In this document: one piece after another, positions 1-14,258 of the stretch
Position numbering within the stretch: the first letter of the stretch is position 1
Layout of the letters: every line of letters begins with the position of its first letter
Source: Termitomyces sp. T153
Lineage: Eukaryota; Basidiomycota; Agaricomycetes; Agaricales; Lyophyllaceae
Assembly (NCBI GenBank): GCA_018296165.2
Contig: JACKQL020000007.1
Span: 992,001 to 1,056,000 of the forward strand
DNA: 64,000 nucleotides
Reading direction: 5' to 3'
Notes under the pieces: generated by a model
What the model was told of the DNA's origin: nothing
Seen by the model: only the letters and a program-made list of their open reading frames with translations
Databases searched by the model: none
Position numbers and translations under genes: made by a program

Positions 1-701
1 ATCCCTACGGCCTTCAATAGTTCAACGGTTCGTGCGATTATCTCCTGATAATATTTTTACGATTGATGTTAGTGTGTTAGAACGATACCCCACGGTATGT
101 CCATGTGGTCACCTCAGGAACTTGAGTAACAATGATGCTGTATTCTAGAAAGTGTCATTGACGGAATCCTTCATGCTGAGTTGCGGGACCGGATGATACT
201 CCTCCGAAGTCCGTGAATTTCGACCTTGGCTGAACTTCGCTTACCCCCCCTCTAGATCGCTATGATCTTGTTGAGTGCCTCATAGACTACCGGCGCTCCG
301 TCACAATTCATGGCGACGACGTACTGGCTCACAGCAATTGGGAAATAGGCGAAAAGTTTCTCCGGCAATATGGGTCTGTATTGTATCCGTATAACTTTAT
401 TCTATCGTCGCTCACCTTATTGGTAGGTATCTGATCGACCAAGCAACTTTAGCCATTGCAAACCGGTGGCGAAAAGAACGAGGAGAGCCGGAAATCCGGT
501 TGTCAGATATTGGGAGTTCTGAAAATACGCCGCCCGCATAGTCTTCTTAAGGACGTTGCAAAACCGTCATTGACGGTCGGTATTTCTAATTGGTGTCCCC
601 TGTACAAGCGGATTATAATAGATTGTACACATATAATGTATTCTGGGAATCAATGTTTAAATTGAGTCCAAACGTTTCAACACATCCTGCTCACCTCGAC
701 A
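1..701. other. No gene recognised
   Basis: Short open frames only, none with recognisable protein character or credible splice sites. It could hold the 3' end of a gene lying off the left edge and the 3' UTR of the mitochondrial S14 gene that ends at 702. Nothing further is supported. Confidence 0.5.
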
Positions 702-1056
702 CTACCAAGACGCTTTGCGAACACCATTGATCTCTCCACGAAGAGCCTTAAGTCGGAATTGAAACTGAAGAATGATTGAGCTCTGAAGGTAGATTGTAAA
801 GGAGTTAAAGACACACTCGGCAAAGGGCAAACTCGCTCATAATGCCCCTCCCCCTTCCTGTCTCGAAGCAACGATTTTTAACAGTTGTGGGTCGGGTATA
901 GCGTCCAAAAGTGTTCAGCTGTAATTGGGCCTGGTGACGGACTTGCGGAGGAAGTGCTTGGTTTCGAGCAACATAAAGATATGCTCTCCGAGCTATTTCG
1001 TTAGCTTGGACGCCTTTCCGCGCCTTCATGTCGCGTAGGATACGAATATTGGGCAT
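702..1056 (-). CDS. MRP2: Mitochondrial ribosomal protein uS14m
   Basis: Small-subunit protein of the mitochondrial ribosome, binding 16S-like rRNA near the decoding head. Two exons, 1056-817 and 764-702, joined over a 52-nt GT-AG intron, give 100 aa, the usual length for S14. The start MPNIRILRD, the central RYTRPTTVKNRC block followed by GRGRG, and the C-terminal GVRKASW are the family signature. The retained cysteines NRC and LCR are seen in other mitochondrial S14 proteins. The start is the only ATG that gives the family N-terminus. It is transcribed away from the small membrane-protein gene at 1289, with 232 bp between them. The symbol follows the yeast orthologue. Confidence 0.93.
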
Positions 1057-1288
1057 GGTGGTGGGTGGTGGTTGTCAACTCGTCACAAGTGTCACTAATT
1101 CACGGCATCCAGCTGCCGTGACACACCCGGCCTGAATCGGGATACCCAAAAACTTTGAAACCACCGTGTCGAGCTTGCAAATCCGACCTGCACCCTTGGC
1201 ATTTCTGGAGAGGACATGGGTGTAAATCTAGTGCGTTTGTGAGGTATCTCCTGCTTTTTTTAAATCTCATACCCCTAGAAGCTCTAGA

Positions 1289-1534
1289 ATGTCCATCCAT
1301 AAAGTCCTACGGTTAAAACAACGTCGCACATTCGTCTCCTCACTCTTTGGAATCACTTTTTTTGGAACAATGCTGACGGTATCGGCTTCCAACATTCTTC
1401 CGTGCCCCGCCCGCTCCAATAAAAACCGACTTATGGATGGTGAAAGGGAAGGAGAATTACCAGTCGGCAGTCGCGTTACCATCGCAAAGCGCCCGAGGAG
1501 GTGGATAGAAGAGAACCATCCCAATACAGAATGA
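1289..1534 (+). CDS. Small single-pass membrane protein, conserved-looking
   Basis: Single-exon frame of 81 aa. It starts with a basic stretch (KVLRLKQRR), followed by one hydrophobic segment at about residues 15-35 (roughly FVSSLFGITFFGTMLTV), a short Cys-Pro turn and a charged tail ending in KRPRRWIEE. This layout is typical of small mitochondrial inner-membrane or assembly-factor proteins, and the neighbouring divergent gene encodes a mitochondrial ribosomal protein. I do not recognise the family, so the mitochondrial assignment is inference. The ATG is real and the frame is open without splicing. It could still be a chance ORF, but the amphipathic layout argues against that. Confidence 0.5.
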   Translation: MSIHKVLRLKQRRTFVSSLFGITFFGTMLTVSASNILPCPARSNKNRLMDGEREGELPVGSRVTIAKRPRRWIEENHPNTE

Positions 1535-1786
1535 TTTTTCTTGCAAAAATTAGCTCTCATCTGGTTCAGTGTATATCACCCATGAAAGACGAAATAAGCG
1601 TGTTCAAAAATATTCAATTCAACTATTGTCAAAAATACATTGACTATTCGATACATCAACTATCCGGAGTGTCTCTACGATCAGAATGGTCTTGATTGCG
1701 ATAATGTCGCTCCTGCTCCTCGTGAGTTGCACTGGAATTCGTCATTGCGTGAGTACTTGTCAGTTGACGTGGAAGGAATAACCAAC

Positions 1787-4418
1787 TCACGGTAGTATAT
1801 TTTCTTGTATGGGTAGACAAGCAATAAAGGCTAGAATATTAATAGCCACCTGGCACAAGAAAACGACGCGCAAGGCGTCCGCATAAGACTCCACAGCTGC
1901 GCGCCGCTCGTCAGGTTTCAAGTGGGGGATAATCTCTGTTGTCCTCCTAAGAAATAATCAGTCAGGTTCAAGAGCCAGGATGTCCCGATTGTACCGGATT
2001 TTGTCGATGAGCTGGACGGAGAAAATTCACAATCAACAAGATGCAACTTAGATGCAAAACATTCGGCTTGCCTCCGATGAACCAGGACCTTGTATACGCG
2101 TGCGCATTTTTTGCAAAAGGACAGCTTGTAAGAGAGCCCCGCTAAGACTTACCCCTACAACTTGACCTGTAGTTCTAAAAAGGTATGTGACTTGGCTCCT
2201 GTAAGTATGCAGAAAGAAGAAGAGAACTCTAGTAATAACGTACTGCCTGTGGCGACGGCCATGTCTTCTTTGTATACGCCGGCAATCATGGCCTGAAGTA
2301 AATCAATATCCCGAACAATGGTCACAAGGCAGACGGAAACGAACGATTAGGGTGCTGGTAATGAAGCTCGCCATGCCAAAGCCCTGTGGCACAAGATCTA
2401 GGTACAGATGCCAGGTGGAGGATTTCTCACCCCATAGGACGATAAGGATGCTCGCAAAGATGGTCAAACCACAGGATCCCAGAGTAAGGCTGTACAGTTT
2501 CCCCGTTTTGCGCATGATCCTAAGTTAAGATTCAACACGTCATTGTCTCTGGGCTATGCTGGAAAACGAACCAGCCTGCGAGCACGCTCCCGAAAGAAAT
2601 GGCGATCTAGAGAGAGGATGAGATATTTCACATGATCATCAATAAAGCATTACCGAATGCGGCATTAGATGAAACCCTAGGATATAGGATGCCTCGTAAG
2701 CACTTCCGACAACTACGAGATGAGACTGACCAGAACTTTCTGCGCTCTCAAGCCGCACAGCAGAGAAGTACTAAGATTTCTGTTCAGTAGCTGCTAACTT
2801 TGTATCTACAGAGGGATCGCAGTACTCACCAATGGGACATTGTAGAGCTGGGCGCGACTGATCATGAATGAGACGAGTGAAGTTGTAAGACGGAACTTAC
2901 TATTGAAAAAGCTGACATACTTGTCAAAAGATTGGATATTGAGACAGCCAGAGGTGTTCTCTGAGTCATTAGACGTAAAGGCATGACAGGATATGGAGCC
3001 CAGTGTTTTTCCGCGTGAACAAAAAAAAGTCCAAAAACAAGGCTGGCAATTAGAAGGCCGTAAATGAGTGGATGCGACCAAGGAAGCTCTTCTGCGGTTT
3101 TGATACTGAAACCAAGTAATAAACACCCCACAGTAGTGGCAAGAGTTACAGAACCAAGAACATCGATGCGACGCAGTTTCTCAGATAGACTCTGTTGTCG
3201 AACCGCCAAAGGCATAGGAATGTTAACTTTGATCGCAACCACGAAGAAACTAAAAAGCAGGATCGGTGACTAGTACAACGGTAAGCCATTCTGAGAGTTC
3301 GTTTGAAAGATGGAATGAACCTGCAGATAGAATGCGGCACGCCTACGATGAATTGATATTCCTCTTGAACACGTTATTCTTAACTTGAAGACTCACCATC
3401 CAAACGTATCGTTAATCCATCCGCCCAGCGGACCACCGAGCCCAGCTCCTAATCCATATAAGCTATCGAGACGTTGAATCAATCCTCTTTGTTACAATCA
3501 GAGCGCAAAGTAAAGTCATGTACATGTTTGCCATCCCTTGATAAAGTCCACGCTGCTTTCTAGAATATTACATGTCAATATATGTTGAAGCACAATGAAG
3601 AAACCAACAAAGGTATGAAGTCGGAGACAGCGATGCTGGACACTGTACAAACAGATTCAATCAGCGTCCTGGGAACTTTAGCAACAAAGGAAATGAACCT
3701 GTCATGATACTAGCATTGTTCAAGTGAATCATTCAGTCAAACACGGATATTACTATACTATTAAGGCGGAACTGACCCTCCGCCACCCATTCCAGCAACC
3801 GCGCGAGCAGCAATAAACGCTTGCATTGAAGGGGCAAACCCACAATATATAGTGCCAGAACCTGACGTATATTACTCCTGTAACTCCCGAACAAATAATG
3901 AATCACGGTCATACCAAATAATGTCAGGGCAACTAACATAGCGCCCTTTCTGCCCAAGATGTCTGCCAAACGTCCTAAGCGAAATATTAGTGTTCAAAGC
4001 GTCAACGAGAAAAATGGATAGAATGATCAAACCATAAAGCGGCGTAAAACAGCAGACAGATAGAAGGTACGATGTTCCAATGTAAGACGTCTGATTGGAC
4101 GCCTTGAAATGACTCCCTATGGGCGTCAATAGTGTGGCAACAATTGTTCCTGCATTTCATTTCAGCGACCAGCGAACTCGTTCAAAATTTACACAAACCG
4201 TCAAGCGCGCCCAATAGTACACCAGACCATAGGCCAGCTAGGATCCATATAGTGTCGGCTCTAGAGAACCTAATCATTGCATGGTCGTCACTGGCAGGAG
4301 GTGATGGTTCGGAGGCACTATGACCATCATCATCATTATCAGTAGCATAGTACGAGGGCGGGACCTCCTCAAGCAGCGGGCTCGTTTCGTCCGACGAATA
4401 CCTGCTATCTGAATGCAT
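1787..4418 (-). CDS. MFS transporter, DHA2 / vacuolar basic amino acid (VBA) type
   Basis: Proton-coupled 14-TM major facilitator of the multidrug or vacuolar amino-acid type. The acidic N-terminal tail (residues 1-60, with the DETSPLLEEVPP block typical of vacuolar sorting) precedes TM1. Motif A is GRLADILGRKGAM between TM2 and TM3, and motif C-like VAGMGGGG follows. Further blocks are LGAGLGGPLGGWINDTFGW, a cytoplasmic loop with SEKLRRIDVLGS, and a C-terminal helix ending ACLPIQENILP. I count about 19 exons with introns of 48-66 nt, including an 11-nt exon at 3699-3709 and a GC-AG intron whose donor lies at 2071. Apparent stops near 3270 and 1975 disappear with ordinary introns (acceptor TAG before SPILLFSFF; donor GTACAA after DKIR). 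The gene therefore looks intact. The substrate cannot be read from sequence. Confidence 0.85.
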
Positions 4419-6445
4419 GAGGAGGGACTAGAAGAGTATACAGCGGGCCTAGTGTTGGACTTTATATATTTCCTTGTCGATCCCAGTTGTCAAAATGCGT
4501 GGTCCGCCCCTGACGAATCAGAAATAATTAAAGGGATAATCGTGTTGCGAAAAAAATCGATAGTCCAGGGGGCGAGATCATAGGAAGGAAACTGCATCCA
4601 ACAGATTCGCATGAGCTACCTTAACGATGATTTAGAGAGTTCGGTTTGATTCAGTTGTCATTTTCAAATTTCCGCAATCATCGGCGGTAATATCTTTGAC
4701 CGGCCGGTCCGACAGATTCGGTATGTCAGCTTAAAAAGCGGTCGGTAGTAAGTTGGGTTGTGAGCTCGTTTTTTGTCTGCACGCAGGTATTCGAGTAGTT
4801 AGCGGGTCACAGCACAGAAACAAGCAATCGGCTTAACTCAGCGCTTACCTTGCCTCTTCTCAGTTTGGACGTGTTTTGGATTGTGGCGTGTTACAAGGAG
4901 ATATACATTTTCCCACTTTTCACGGGACCCTTTGAGGGTGAGGTCCCTCATCAGTTTGGCTTGAGCGGGGATCCCGGAATTGTTAGTGACACGTGGATTG
5001 GACTTGTGCACAGTCTGTTTGAATCACGACTATGTGTTTCCTTAATTGCTTTCCAGGAGCGCCCACTCCTGTGATGTCCGCGGTAGGCGCTAAATTATTC
5101 TATCATGCGCATTCACCGCAAATGGTGTAGCAGTTTATATGACCTTGACTTGTACACCCTTATACTAGTCTTCCACAGATCTTACTATTATTGGAAGAAG
5201 CCTGCTTTGAACATTAAACTGGTATGCATCTGTCTTTGATTTACCGCTGGGTCATGGATTCTCATCAACCACACTCCTTTCCATCTGGTGATTTCTGACC
5301 TTCAAGTTTGCTATCCTCCAACGTCGGATCTACTTGTTGTCGTTGACCCTTTCGATGTATCCATTTTCAATCTATCAGATTTCTAGAGCACCGCAGAGGA
5401 CCCACCGGACTCGGAGAGAATGCGAGATGCTTGTAAAGTTGGAGACATAGGTCAATCAGAATTGACTGATAGTGAGTACCGGCGCAAGGCTTAAAAATGA
5501 ACCGGCTTGCTAAATTCCTCCGTCCGTCCGTCCGCCCGCCCGGCCGCCATCAACGTTATAAAAACTGACAGGTGGGAAATCCTGCCATTTCCTGACAACT
5601 CGATGTGATCGTCTCTTCTCTTCCTGGACAGATGGGGTGATTCTCGACTCAGAGATGAAATGAAATCACTCCTCCCAGGTTTTTCACTGGTGTGGGACCA
5701 GATAGAACCGTTGAACTCACATGAATATTCTAATTTTGCAGAATGTTCACAAGGGGGGTGTCTGAGGATGACAATTGATATGGTTGAGCCAATGAGAAGG
5801 ATGCACGTTCACACTCGTCGACGATCTCGAAGAGTGGACTGGCTACGTTACCTGTTACCTGTCAAATCACTCACTTGGTAGAGGGCTTTATGATCGAGAT
5901 GTTATGAAACAGGTGTGAGGAGGTGGGGCTTTACAACATGCATGTACATGTATAGAATTTTGCACATCAGACCATCAGAGCTGATTCCCGTACAAGCCAA
6001 AATATAACAAGCTGTTGATCGAGCAATCGATATGGATATGTTGGGTGTTGGCAAATACACGGTGACTTGCAGGAACTTCGTGCATCTTGCCGCTTGCTAT
6101 CATGCTTTGACGTTGCGCTACGAACTGATTTAAGAGAAGCAGAGGTGACTCGGAATACTACCAGGGACGAAGATGCGCGTGACCAGGATCGTTGCATTAT
6201 GTGTGGATGAGCAACCGAGCCCTGTGCACGCAAAGGACAAACGAAAATATGGGAACCCGGACTTGAGACATTGGCCGCCACTAAACATGATGTCTGGAAT
6301 GAAAGAATTTCAATTACGACAGGCTTACATAATTAGTGATTTTCTGTTAGTGGAACTGGGCCATTCGGGAGGCTGAGGGTGAAGCCCCTGGAACGACGAC
6401 TTAGAGTTCATAACGCCCCAACTTCTCTGCGCACTGCCACCTTCA
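4419..6445. other. 2-kb intergenic region with a CCGT/CCGC simple repeat
   Basis: No coding region recognised between the divergent MFS transporter and AGC-kinase genes. A short C-rich repeat (CCGT units running into CCGC units) lies at about 5518-5548. The rest is unique sequence with scattered stops and presumably holds the promoters and 5' UTRs of both neighbours. Confidence 0.5.
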
Positions 6446-8890
<2,445 letters not shown>

Positions 8891-9082
8891 ACAACACGTT
8901 TGTTCTCCGCGAAGAGACACATGCAGGGTTGCCGGATGGGGCAGGCCGGATGGGGCAGGATCGACGATCTGGCGGCAGCCTCGGCGCCTCGGGGGGATCT
9001 GAGATGGGTGTGACGGTGACAGGGCTGTTACGTACTCGGAAGACAGGCTTTCTCCACCGTAAATCACTACTTAGGACAATCC

Positions 9083-11027
9083 ATGGCTGAGCGAGGCCCC
9101 ATGGCTGACCTCTACCCGCCCTCGTACGCCCGTCACCCCGAGCCCTACTCGCCGCCGCCCGCATACCCGCTCTCCCACCACTCGGGCTCCAGCACCGCCG
9201 ACGACGACGACGCCCCCAGCCCCGCCAAGGCCGATGTCCAGAAGCCCGAGTCCAAGCCCCAGGCCACCTTTCTCACAAAACTCTACGCGTGCGTCCTCTT
9301 TTGCGTCTCCCTGCCCCGTCTCACGCGTCCCAGCCTCCTCGAGCGCGAAGAGAACCACCACATGATCCGCTGGGACCCCGCCGGCGAGCACATCATCGTC
9401 GAGCGTCCTGAGCAGCTCGCCCTCCATGTCCTCCCCAGCGTCTACCGCCAGTCCCGCTTCGCCAGCTTCTCGCGCCAGCTCAACGTGCGTCTCCTCCCCG
9501 CACCCTCCCTGCTGCTCACCTCTCCCCAGATCTACGGCTTCATGCGCAAGGTCAACCTCCGCAACGTCGACCCCGCCATCGACGACCCCGACGCGAGCAC
9601 CTGGTGTAAGTTTTCCCCCCTCCATGTGACCCCACTCACCCCCCACCCCCTAGCCCATCCCACCCTCAACCGCCACTCTCCCCCCGAGGTCGTCGCCAAC
9701 TTCAAGCGCCGCGTGCCCCCCCGCCTCCCAAAACCCCGCAAACGCGACCTCCACGAGTCCCCGGCCATCCCCCCGCCCCGCTCCGCCACCCTCGCCGCCA
9801 TGGGCCATGTCCCCCTCACCGTTCCTTCTGTCACAAAGGCCACCGTCGTGGGCCGCACCCGCGGCTTCTCCGCCCCCGGCTCCTTCAATCCCCTCTCCCA
9901 GGCCAACTCTCCCGCGTGGCCCAGCAACAGCTACGCCCGCTCCGCTCTCCCTCCCCTCACCGTGCCCTCTGATCCTCCTCACATGTCCCATGGTAATCTC
10001 TACCCTTCCCCACACACTCTCCACCCAATCACTCCCACCGATGATTCCCCTGCATCAGGTGGCGCCTTCAATCCCATCTCTTCATACTCCACGTCAAACC
10101 GCGACATGATCGTGTCGTCCCCCCAATATCCATATCAAGATCACCCCAGCTGGTCTTATTCTCAGAATGGCAATGGCAGCTCCTCCAGCCACAACGGCAG
10201 TCTGTCTTCCCTCCTCAACCCCAGTGGTGGAGCCTACTCCAGACCGGCCCCAACCATAAATACGTCCTATGCATCGCCTTTTTCGTCCATGCCCATGCAG
10301 GCTGAACATAGTGCTTCGTCTCTGTCCCCCGACAGTCGTCCCACTACCGGGTACTCAATGTCTTCCGTTTCTTCTCTTCCCTATCATGACAACCACATCC
10401 ACGAAGACTACTCGCGCCCCAACTCGTCCCACCACCGCCCAATCTCCCCACCACGCCCCCACTCTTCAAAATCAAACTATACCCCGGCTTCCCTCAGCAT
10501 TCGCCGCGCACGCCGTCACAGCCAGGCTATGAGTCCATACCCCAGTCCATACACCCATGACGAGCATCAACGCCCCTCTACATCCCCCCAGCCTGCAGAC
10601 GACCATCAATCCTCCGTCGGCCTTCCCCGTGTCCGTAGCATGATCCAGCTTCCTTCTGTTGACAGCTACGCCTTCAACACGTCCCCGGCCGACTTTGCCT
10701 ATTCCGCCGTCTCCTCCCATGCCTCTTCCATGGACTCTATGAACGACGGGCACAGCTGGAGTAATCGAAACGTACGCCCTTCCACGTCGACCTCCTCCAT
10801 ATCGGCCGCTTCTCACTCCTCGTCGACCCAAGCGACGACCCCTCCCGTGTCAGAAAACTACCACGACACGGACATTAATCGTTGTAAGTCTCTCCCTCTC
10901 ACCTCAATCCTTTCGGCGTTGATAATATTTACTGACCAGTCTTGAACAACCAGTCTCGCCCGACTTCGGCTTTGTCGCGATGAACGAGCATGTGCCGACC
11001 CACTTCAAGGCGACAGGCGAGATGTGA
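9083..11027 (+). CDS. HSF-type transcription factor
   Basis: DNA-binding regulator with a winged-helix heat-shock-factor domain. Five exons (9083-9288, 9334-9484, 9530-9605, 9654-10883, 10954-11027) give 578 aa. The domain covers about residues 62-175: FLTKLYALLE, IRWDPAGEHIIV, the recognition helix SRFASFSRQLNIYGFMRKVN, then W..H..F..HSPPEVVANFKRR. Three introns fall inside it. The remaining about 400 residues are Ser/Pro/His-rich low complexity, with no response-regulator domain (so not Skn7) and no obvious HR-A/B leucine zipper (so unlike canonical Hsf1). It most resembles the fungal Sfl1/Mga1-like or other basidiomycete-specific HSF-type proteins, but I cannot choose. The 5' start at 9083 has a second in-frame Met six codons later. 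Confidence 0.85.
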
Positions 11028-11657
11028 TGCTATTGGACATTCTTTTCTTTTTTCTTTTTTTTTTGGCTGCTTTGCTGCTTTCACACGCTTTGAGGGATTG
11101 CTCTTCTGATGAACTTGACCCATATCTTGGAGCTGTTGCTGTTCTTGCTGTACTTTTTTGTGTGTCCTTGTCTGTCTGTATACCGTGCCGCACCTATCTC
11201 TTCTGTCATTTGATACCAACTTTCCTTGTAGTACCCTTAGACAAAAAAATTCATGCAGACTCCCTCAGGGAAATTATCCATCCACTTTTTTTTTCCCAGC
11301 ACCATGCATTGTTTCCATCCGCGCAGATCAGCCGATTTGGCGAAGCATACGCAAACTTTATTTTGATGAGATGCTTCCATGTCCGATCGAAAATAGATTT
11401 CTACAACAGAACTTCTGATCGGAAGCAAAATATATGGTCACGCAAAACCGTTACGGTTTACCGCTCCCTTGGGTCTCATCGCGTGTTTGTACATACATTA
11501 CTTTGTTTCCCATCCATGCAAATCAATTATTATAGATTTAGTTGTACAATGATGATGCGGATTCCAAGAGAGGCTAGCGTGCATAAGTATGGTAAATAGA
11601 TGATGTGGTGAGTCGATGATGAAAGAACAAAACGGACATTGGCCTCCCAGGCGTGGG
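11028..11657. other. Convergent intergenic region / 3' UTRs
   Basis: The two flanking genes end towards each other here. The sequence is T-rich with poly-T runs near 11041-11070 and 11286-11295, as expected of 3' UTR. A 191-aa open frame starting at 11024 is hydrophobic by chance because of the T-rich strand and shows no family features. Confidence 0.5.
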
Positions 11658-12998
11658 TTATGATTGCTCCATAGACGTTCGGTACGGTATCAGGTGGTGC
11701 GGAGCACGGAACGGTGATTCCACCATCGTATCCTCCTCCATCCCCGCTTCCAGATCATGAGCAGAAAGGAACCCAACTCGTTCCTCTGCATCAACACCAT
11801 GCTCATCATCGTCCATCTCACTATTCACCGCTTTACGCGCGACGATAGAGATATATACCAGAATCGCGATACACAGCGCGATCCCGAGTACAGTCCACAG
11901 CTCCGCGGCCGAAAACTCGTGTGGCTCGCCTGGCTTGTTCTTCTTCTGGTGGTTACCGTGGTAATCCTGGAAAGAGGCTATCGATGACCCCATGCTGGTG
12001 TGAATGATCACTTTGAAAAGCGAGAGGCCGGTACAGAGCGTGTACGTGCGGAACGTGAGCGTGGGTGCTGCTGCTAATAGGCAGTTCATTACGTTATACG
12101 GGTATGGCGCGAGCCGGATGAGGAATAGGAGTTTGGGCCGCTTTTCGACGGCGTGGACGACACGCCTGATCGTCAGTGTGCATGAGAGCCACCGCGAGAT
12201 CGCGTCGCGGAAAAAGGTACGCGAGAGAAGGAAGACAGTGAGCGCACCGGAGAGCGCTGCAAAGTAAGATATCAAAGCTCCTGTCCACGTGCCGAATGTA
12301 TATCCAGATAAAGTGATCAATGTGGAATAAAGGGGGACGGGAGCTGCGGAAATAATTCCATTGTTCGGCAACTGCGGATTTGTCTTTTAGATGAATAAGA
12401 TCACTCACGAAATGTGGTGATGAAAATGAGACAGAATAGAATGCCATAACCAGTGTATATGTCACTTTTTAACCAATGTGAGAGCTGGTCGAGTCCTGTA
12501 CGCAAGTCAATATCTTTGCATCGTCAGAGATACGCGTTGAAACTCACGTAAAAAGAGCTCGTCTTTGTATAGCGCGATAGCGACTAGGAAAGCGAGACTT
12601 GTGATGATGTACATTATTACTGGGATCCATGGACGTATGAGATTTGCTATCCGCAGACCCCGAGGGCGGGTATAAGCTGAGGGTGGCGAAGAACGGGCCC
12701 GACTGGAGTGATATAGCGGGAAAGGGGGAGGTCTGGGTGCAGTGGGCGTATTGGGAGAGAGGCGAGATTGAGTGCTGGAACTAGCACAGGCAGGGCTCAG
12801 AGGTACTGAGCCGCGTTGGCGTCCGGATGGGAGCGGGTCAGTGTGACCCGGTAAGTCGACGAGCGGTGTCGATTTCTCATCTACAACTTCTAATTGCGAA
12901 TCCAGCTGCTTGTAACGGAAAGGGGGCGGTGGATTCGAGATGCGTCTTGGCGGTTGTGATAAGGTGACTTTGAGATTGGGTGGCTGGCTGGTGTCCAT
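11658..12998 (-). CDS. TVP38: Tvp38/TMEM64-family (VTT domain) Golgi membrane protein
   Basis: Polytopic Golgi/endosome membrane protein of the VTT (formerly SNARE-associated, DedA-like) fold; such proteins are implicated in lipid scrambling and vesicle trafficking. Three exons (12998-12548, 12495-12409, 12343-11658) give 407 aa. Residues 1-120 are Pro/Ser-rich and cytosolic. A hydrophobic helix (VIMYIITSLAFLVAIALY) follows, then the VTT core with LITLSGYTFGTWTGALISYFAA, the hallmark re-entrant Gly-rich loop, followed by FLSRTF and LLFLIRLAPYPYNVMN. The conserved FLIRLxPxPxN motif is present. A C-terminal helix near residue 340 and an acidic tail end the protein. Symbol from family resemblance to yeast Tvp38. 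Confidence 0.88.
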
Positions 12999-13718
12999 AC
13001 GAAGAGAGAGTGTACGGAAAGAAAAGATATAACTGAAGAGAAGGAAAGAGGGAGAACAGGAAAGCAGAATAAAGGAAAGAGAATTGGTATGGTGGCAATC
13101 GGCGAAAGGCAGTATGAATGAATCGATGGAAAGGGATTAGTTGTCCGTTGCCTGCTGCGGGGTCCCACGCTATCCTGACAGCGTGATTCTACCTTTAGAG
13201 CCAATTGACGTATGCTGCGCTCCAAAGTACTTCCTAGTAGAAAGTACCCGCGCTGGCTACTTGAGTCTATGTGCAAAGCGTAACAGAAGATTGAGGAGAA
13301 GCTCGCCGGAAACACTTAATAAAACTTGCTCGCTGTGTGGCTGTCGAGGAATGACTTTGATAAAGTGTAGGCGCTCCACTCTTCGACCCTGTCTGTCAGT
13401 CTAGTCGAGTCATTAGAAGTCGCAACAATTCAATTAGTTGTCATAGAGTGCCAGGCGCGATCGAGGAAAGACAAAAGAGCGCGTTTTAAAAAGTTTCTTT
13501 TAATCGGATCACAACAGACCTCACTTCTACTGTCATCCATCTCAAACTTCACGCAGACGTCGTGGTTGTTGTCGTTGTACATATTCCAAGGTACATAGAG
13601 TTCCTTTTCGCTGCAAATGCAACGTTTCCGACCCATAAGCGAGGTTGCTCCGCCGCCCGAACAGCTGACCAGTACATAGGAGTCCGCAATTAGCTCCTCT
13701 TACTTACGCCGCGCCACT
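12999..13718. other. No gene recognised
   Basis: Divergent intergenic stretch between the Tvp38-like gene and the small gene at 13719. Short frames only, none with recognisable features. Presumably it holds promoters and 5' UTRs. Confidence 0.45.
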
Positions 13719-14126
13719 ATGATCATCAAACGCCTTGCCATTAGACGTGGTCCATGGTCCAGCCTGCAAGGCACAGCGCTCCAAAGGCGGACGTATAGTG
13801 AAAATGTAACTCCAAAGCCTCGCTCGGCACATGCACAATGGTACAGCGACACGGTGCCGGCAATGATCCCTATATTTCTACTGGGCTCTGCGGTATATCT
13901 GGTAACGTCTCCGCAGCCTCTCCGTATCTTGCTGTCTACTGATTTGTGCATTTTTTGCGTTCAGGGCTTACAACTCACTCAGCAAACGCTATCGCACGAA
14001 AAGTTTGTGCAAGAAGCATCGGCTCGCGTCAAAGCTTTGGAAGCCGAAGTAGATGCTCTTCAAGAAAATAGAACTGGAACTCCAGTGGGCACCCTTGAAT
14101 CCAAAAAGTCCAGCCGATGGTGGTGA
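13719..14126 (+). CDS. Small, probably mitochondrial, single-pass membrane protein
   Basis: Two exons (13719-13901, 13965-14126) joined by a 63-nt GT-AG intron give 114 aa. The N-terminus is basic and poor in acids (IIKRLAIRRGPW, then LQRRTYS), as in mitochondrial presequences. A hydrophobic segment at about residues 49-68 (MIPIFLLGSAVYLGLQL) follows, then an alpha-helical, coiled-coil-like stretch EASARVKALEAEVDALQ and a basic Ser-rich end. The layout resembles small mitochondrial inner-membrane proteins. I do not recognise a named family. Skipping the intron also leaves an open frame (the 408-nt span is divisible by 3), so retention would add 21 residues; the spliced form gives a cleaner helix. 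Confidence 0.6.
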   Translation: MIIKRLAIRRGPWSSLQGTALQRRTYSENVTPKPRSAHAQWYSDTVPAMIPIFLLGSAVYLVTSPQPLRILLSTDLCIFCVQGLQLTQQTLSHEKFVQEASARVKALEAEVDALQENRTGTPVGTLESKKSSRWW

Positions 14127-14258
14127 CACATTCATCAATCGAGAGCATTCGGGTATATGTATTATAACTACGTACTAAGTAACTTAGTTAATCAAGAGAG
14201 TATCAGTGCTATCTTCTCAACCGACTGATCAGCTGAAGTGAGTATCCAAATCGTAAGT

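Noticed and set aside
1960..2000. In-frame TGA near the end of the left MFS transporter, suggesting a pseudogene
   Set aside because: A 48-nt GT-AG intron removes it and joins DKIR to RTTEIIPHL in phase.
3240..3310. Frame break in the middle of the left MFS transporter
   Set aside because: An ordinary 51-nt intron ending at the TAG before SPILLFSFF restores the frame.
9071..9646. 191-codon minus-strand Gly/Val-rich frame
   Set aside because: Shadow of the GC-rich HSF-domain exons on the plus strand.
11024..11599. 191-codon plus-strand frame after the HSF-type gene
   Set aside because: Overlaps the HSF-type stop codon; hydrophobic only because the strand is T-rich; no family features. Treated as 3' UTR.
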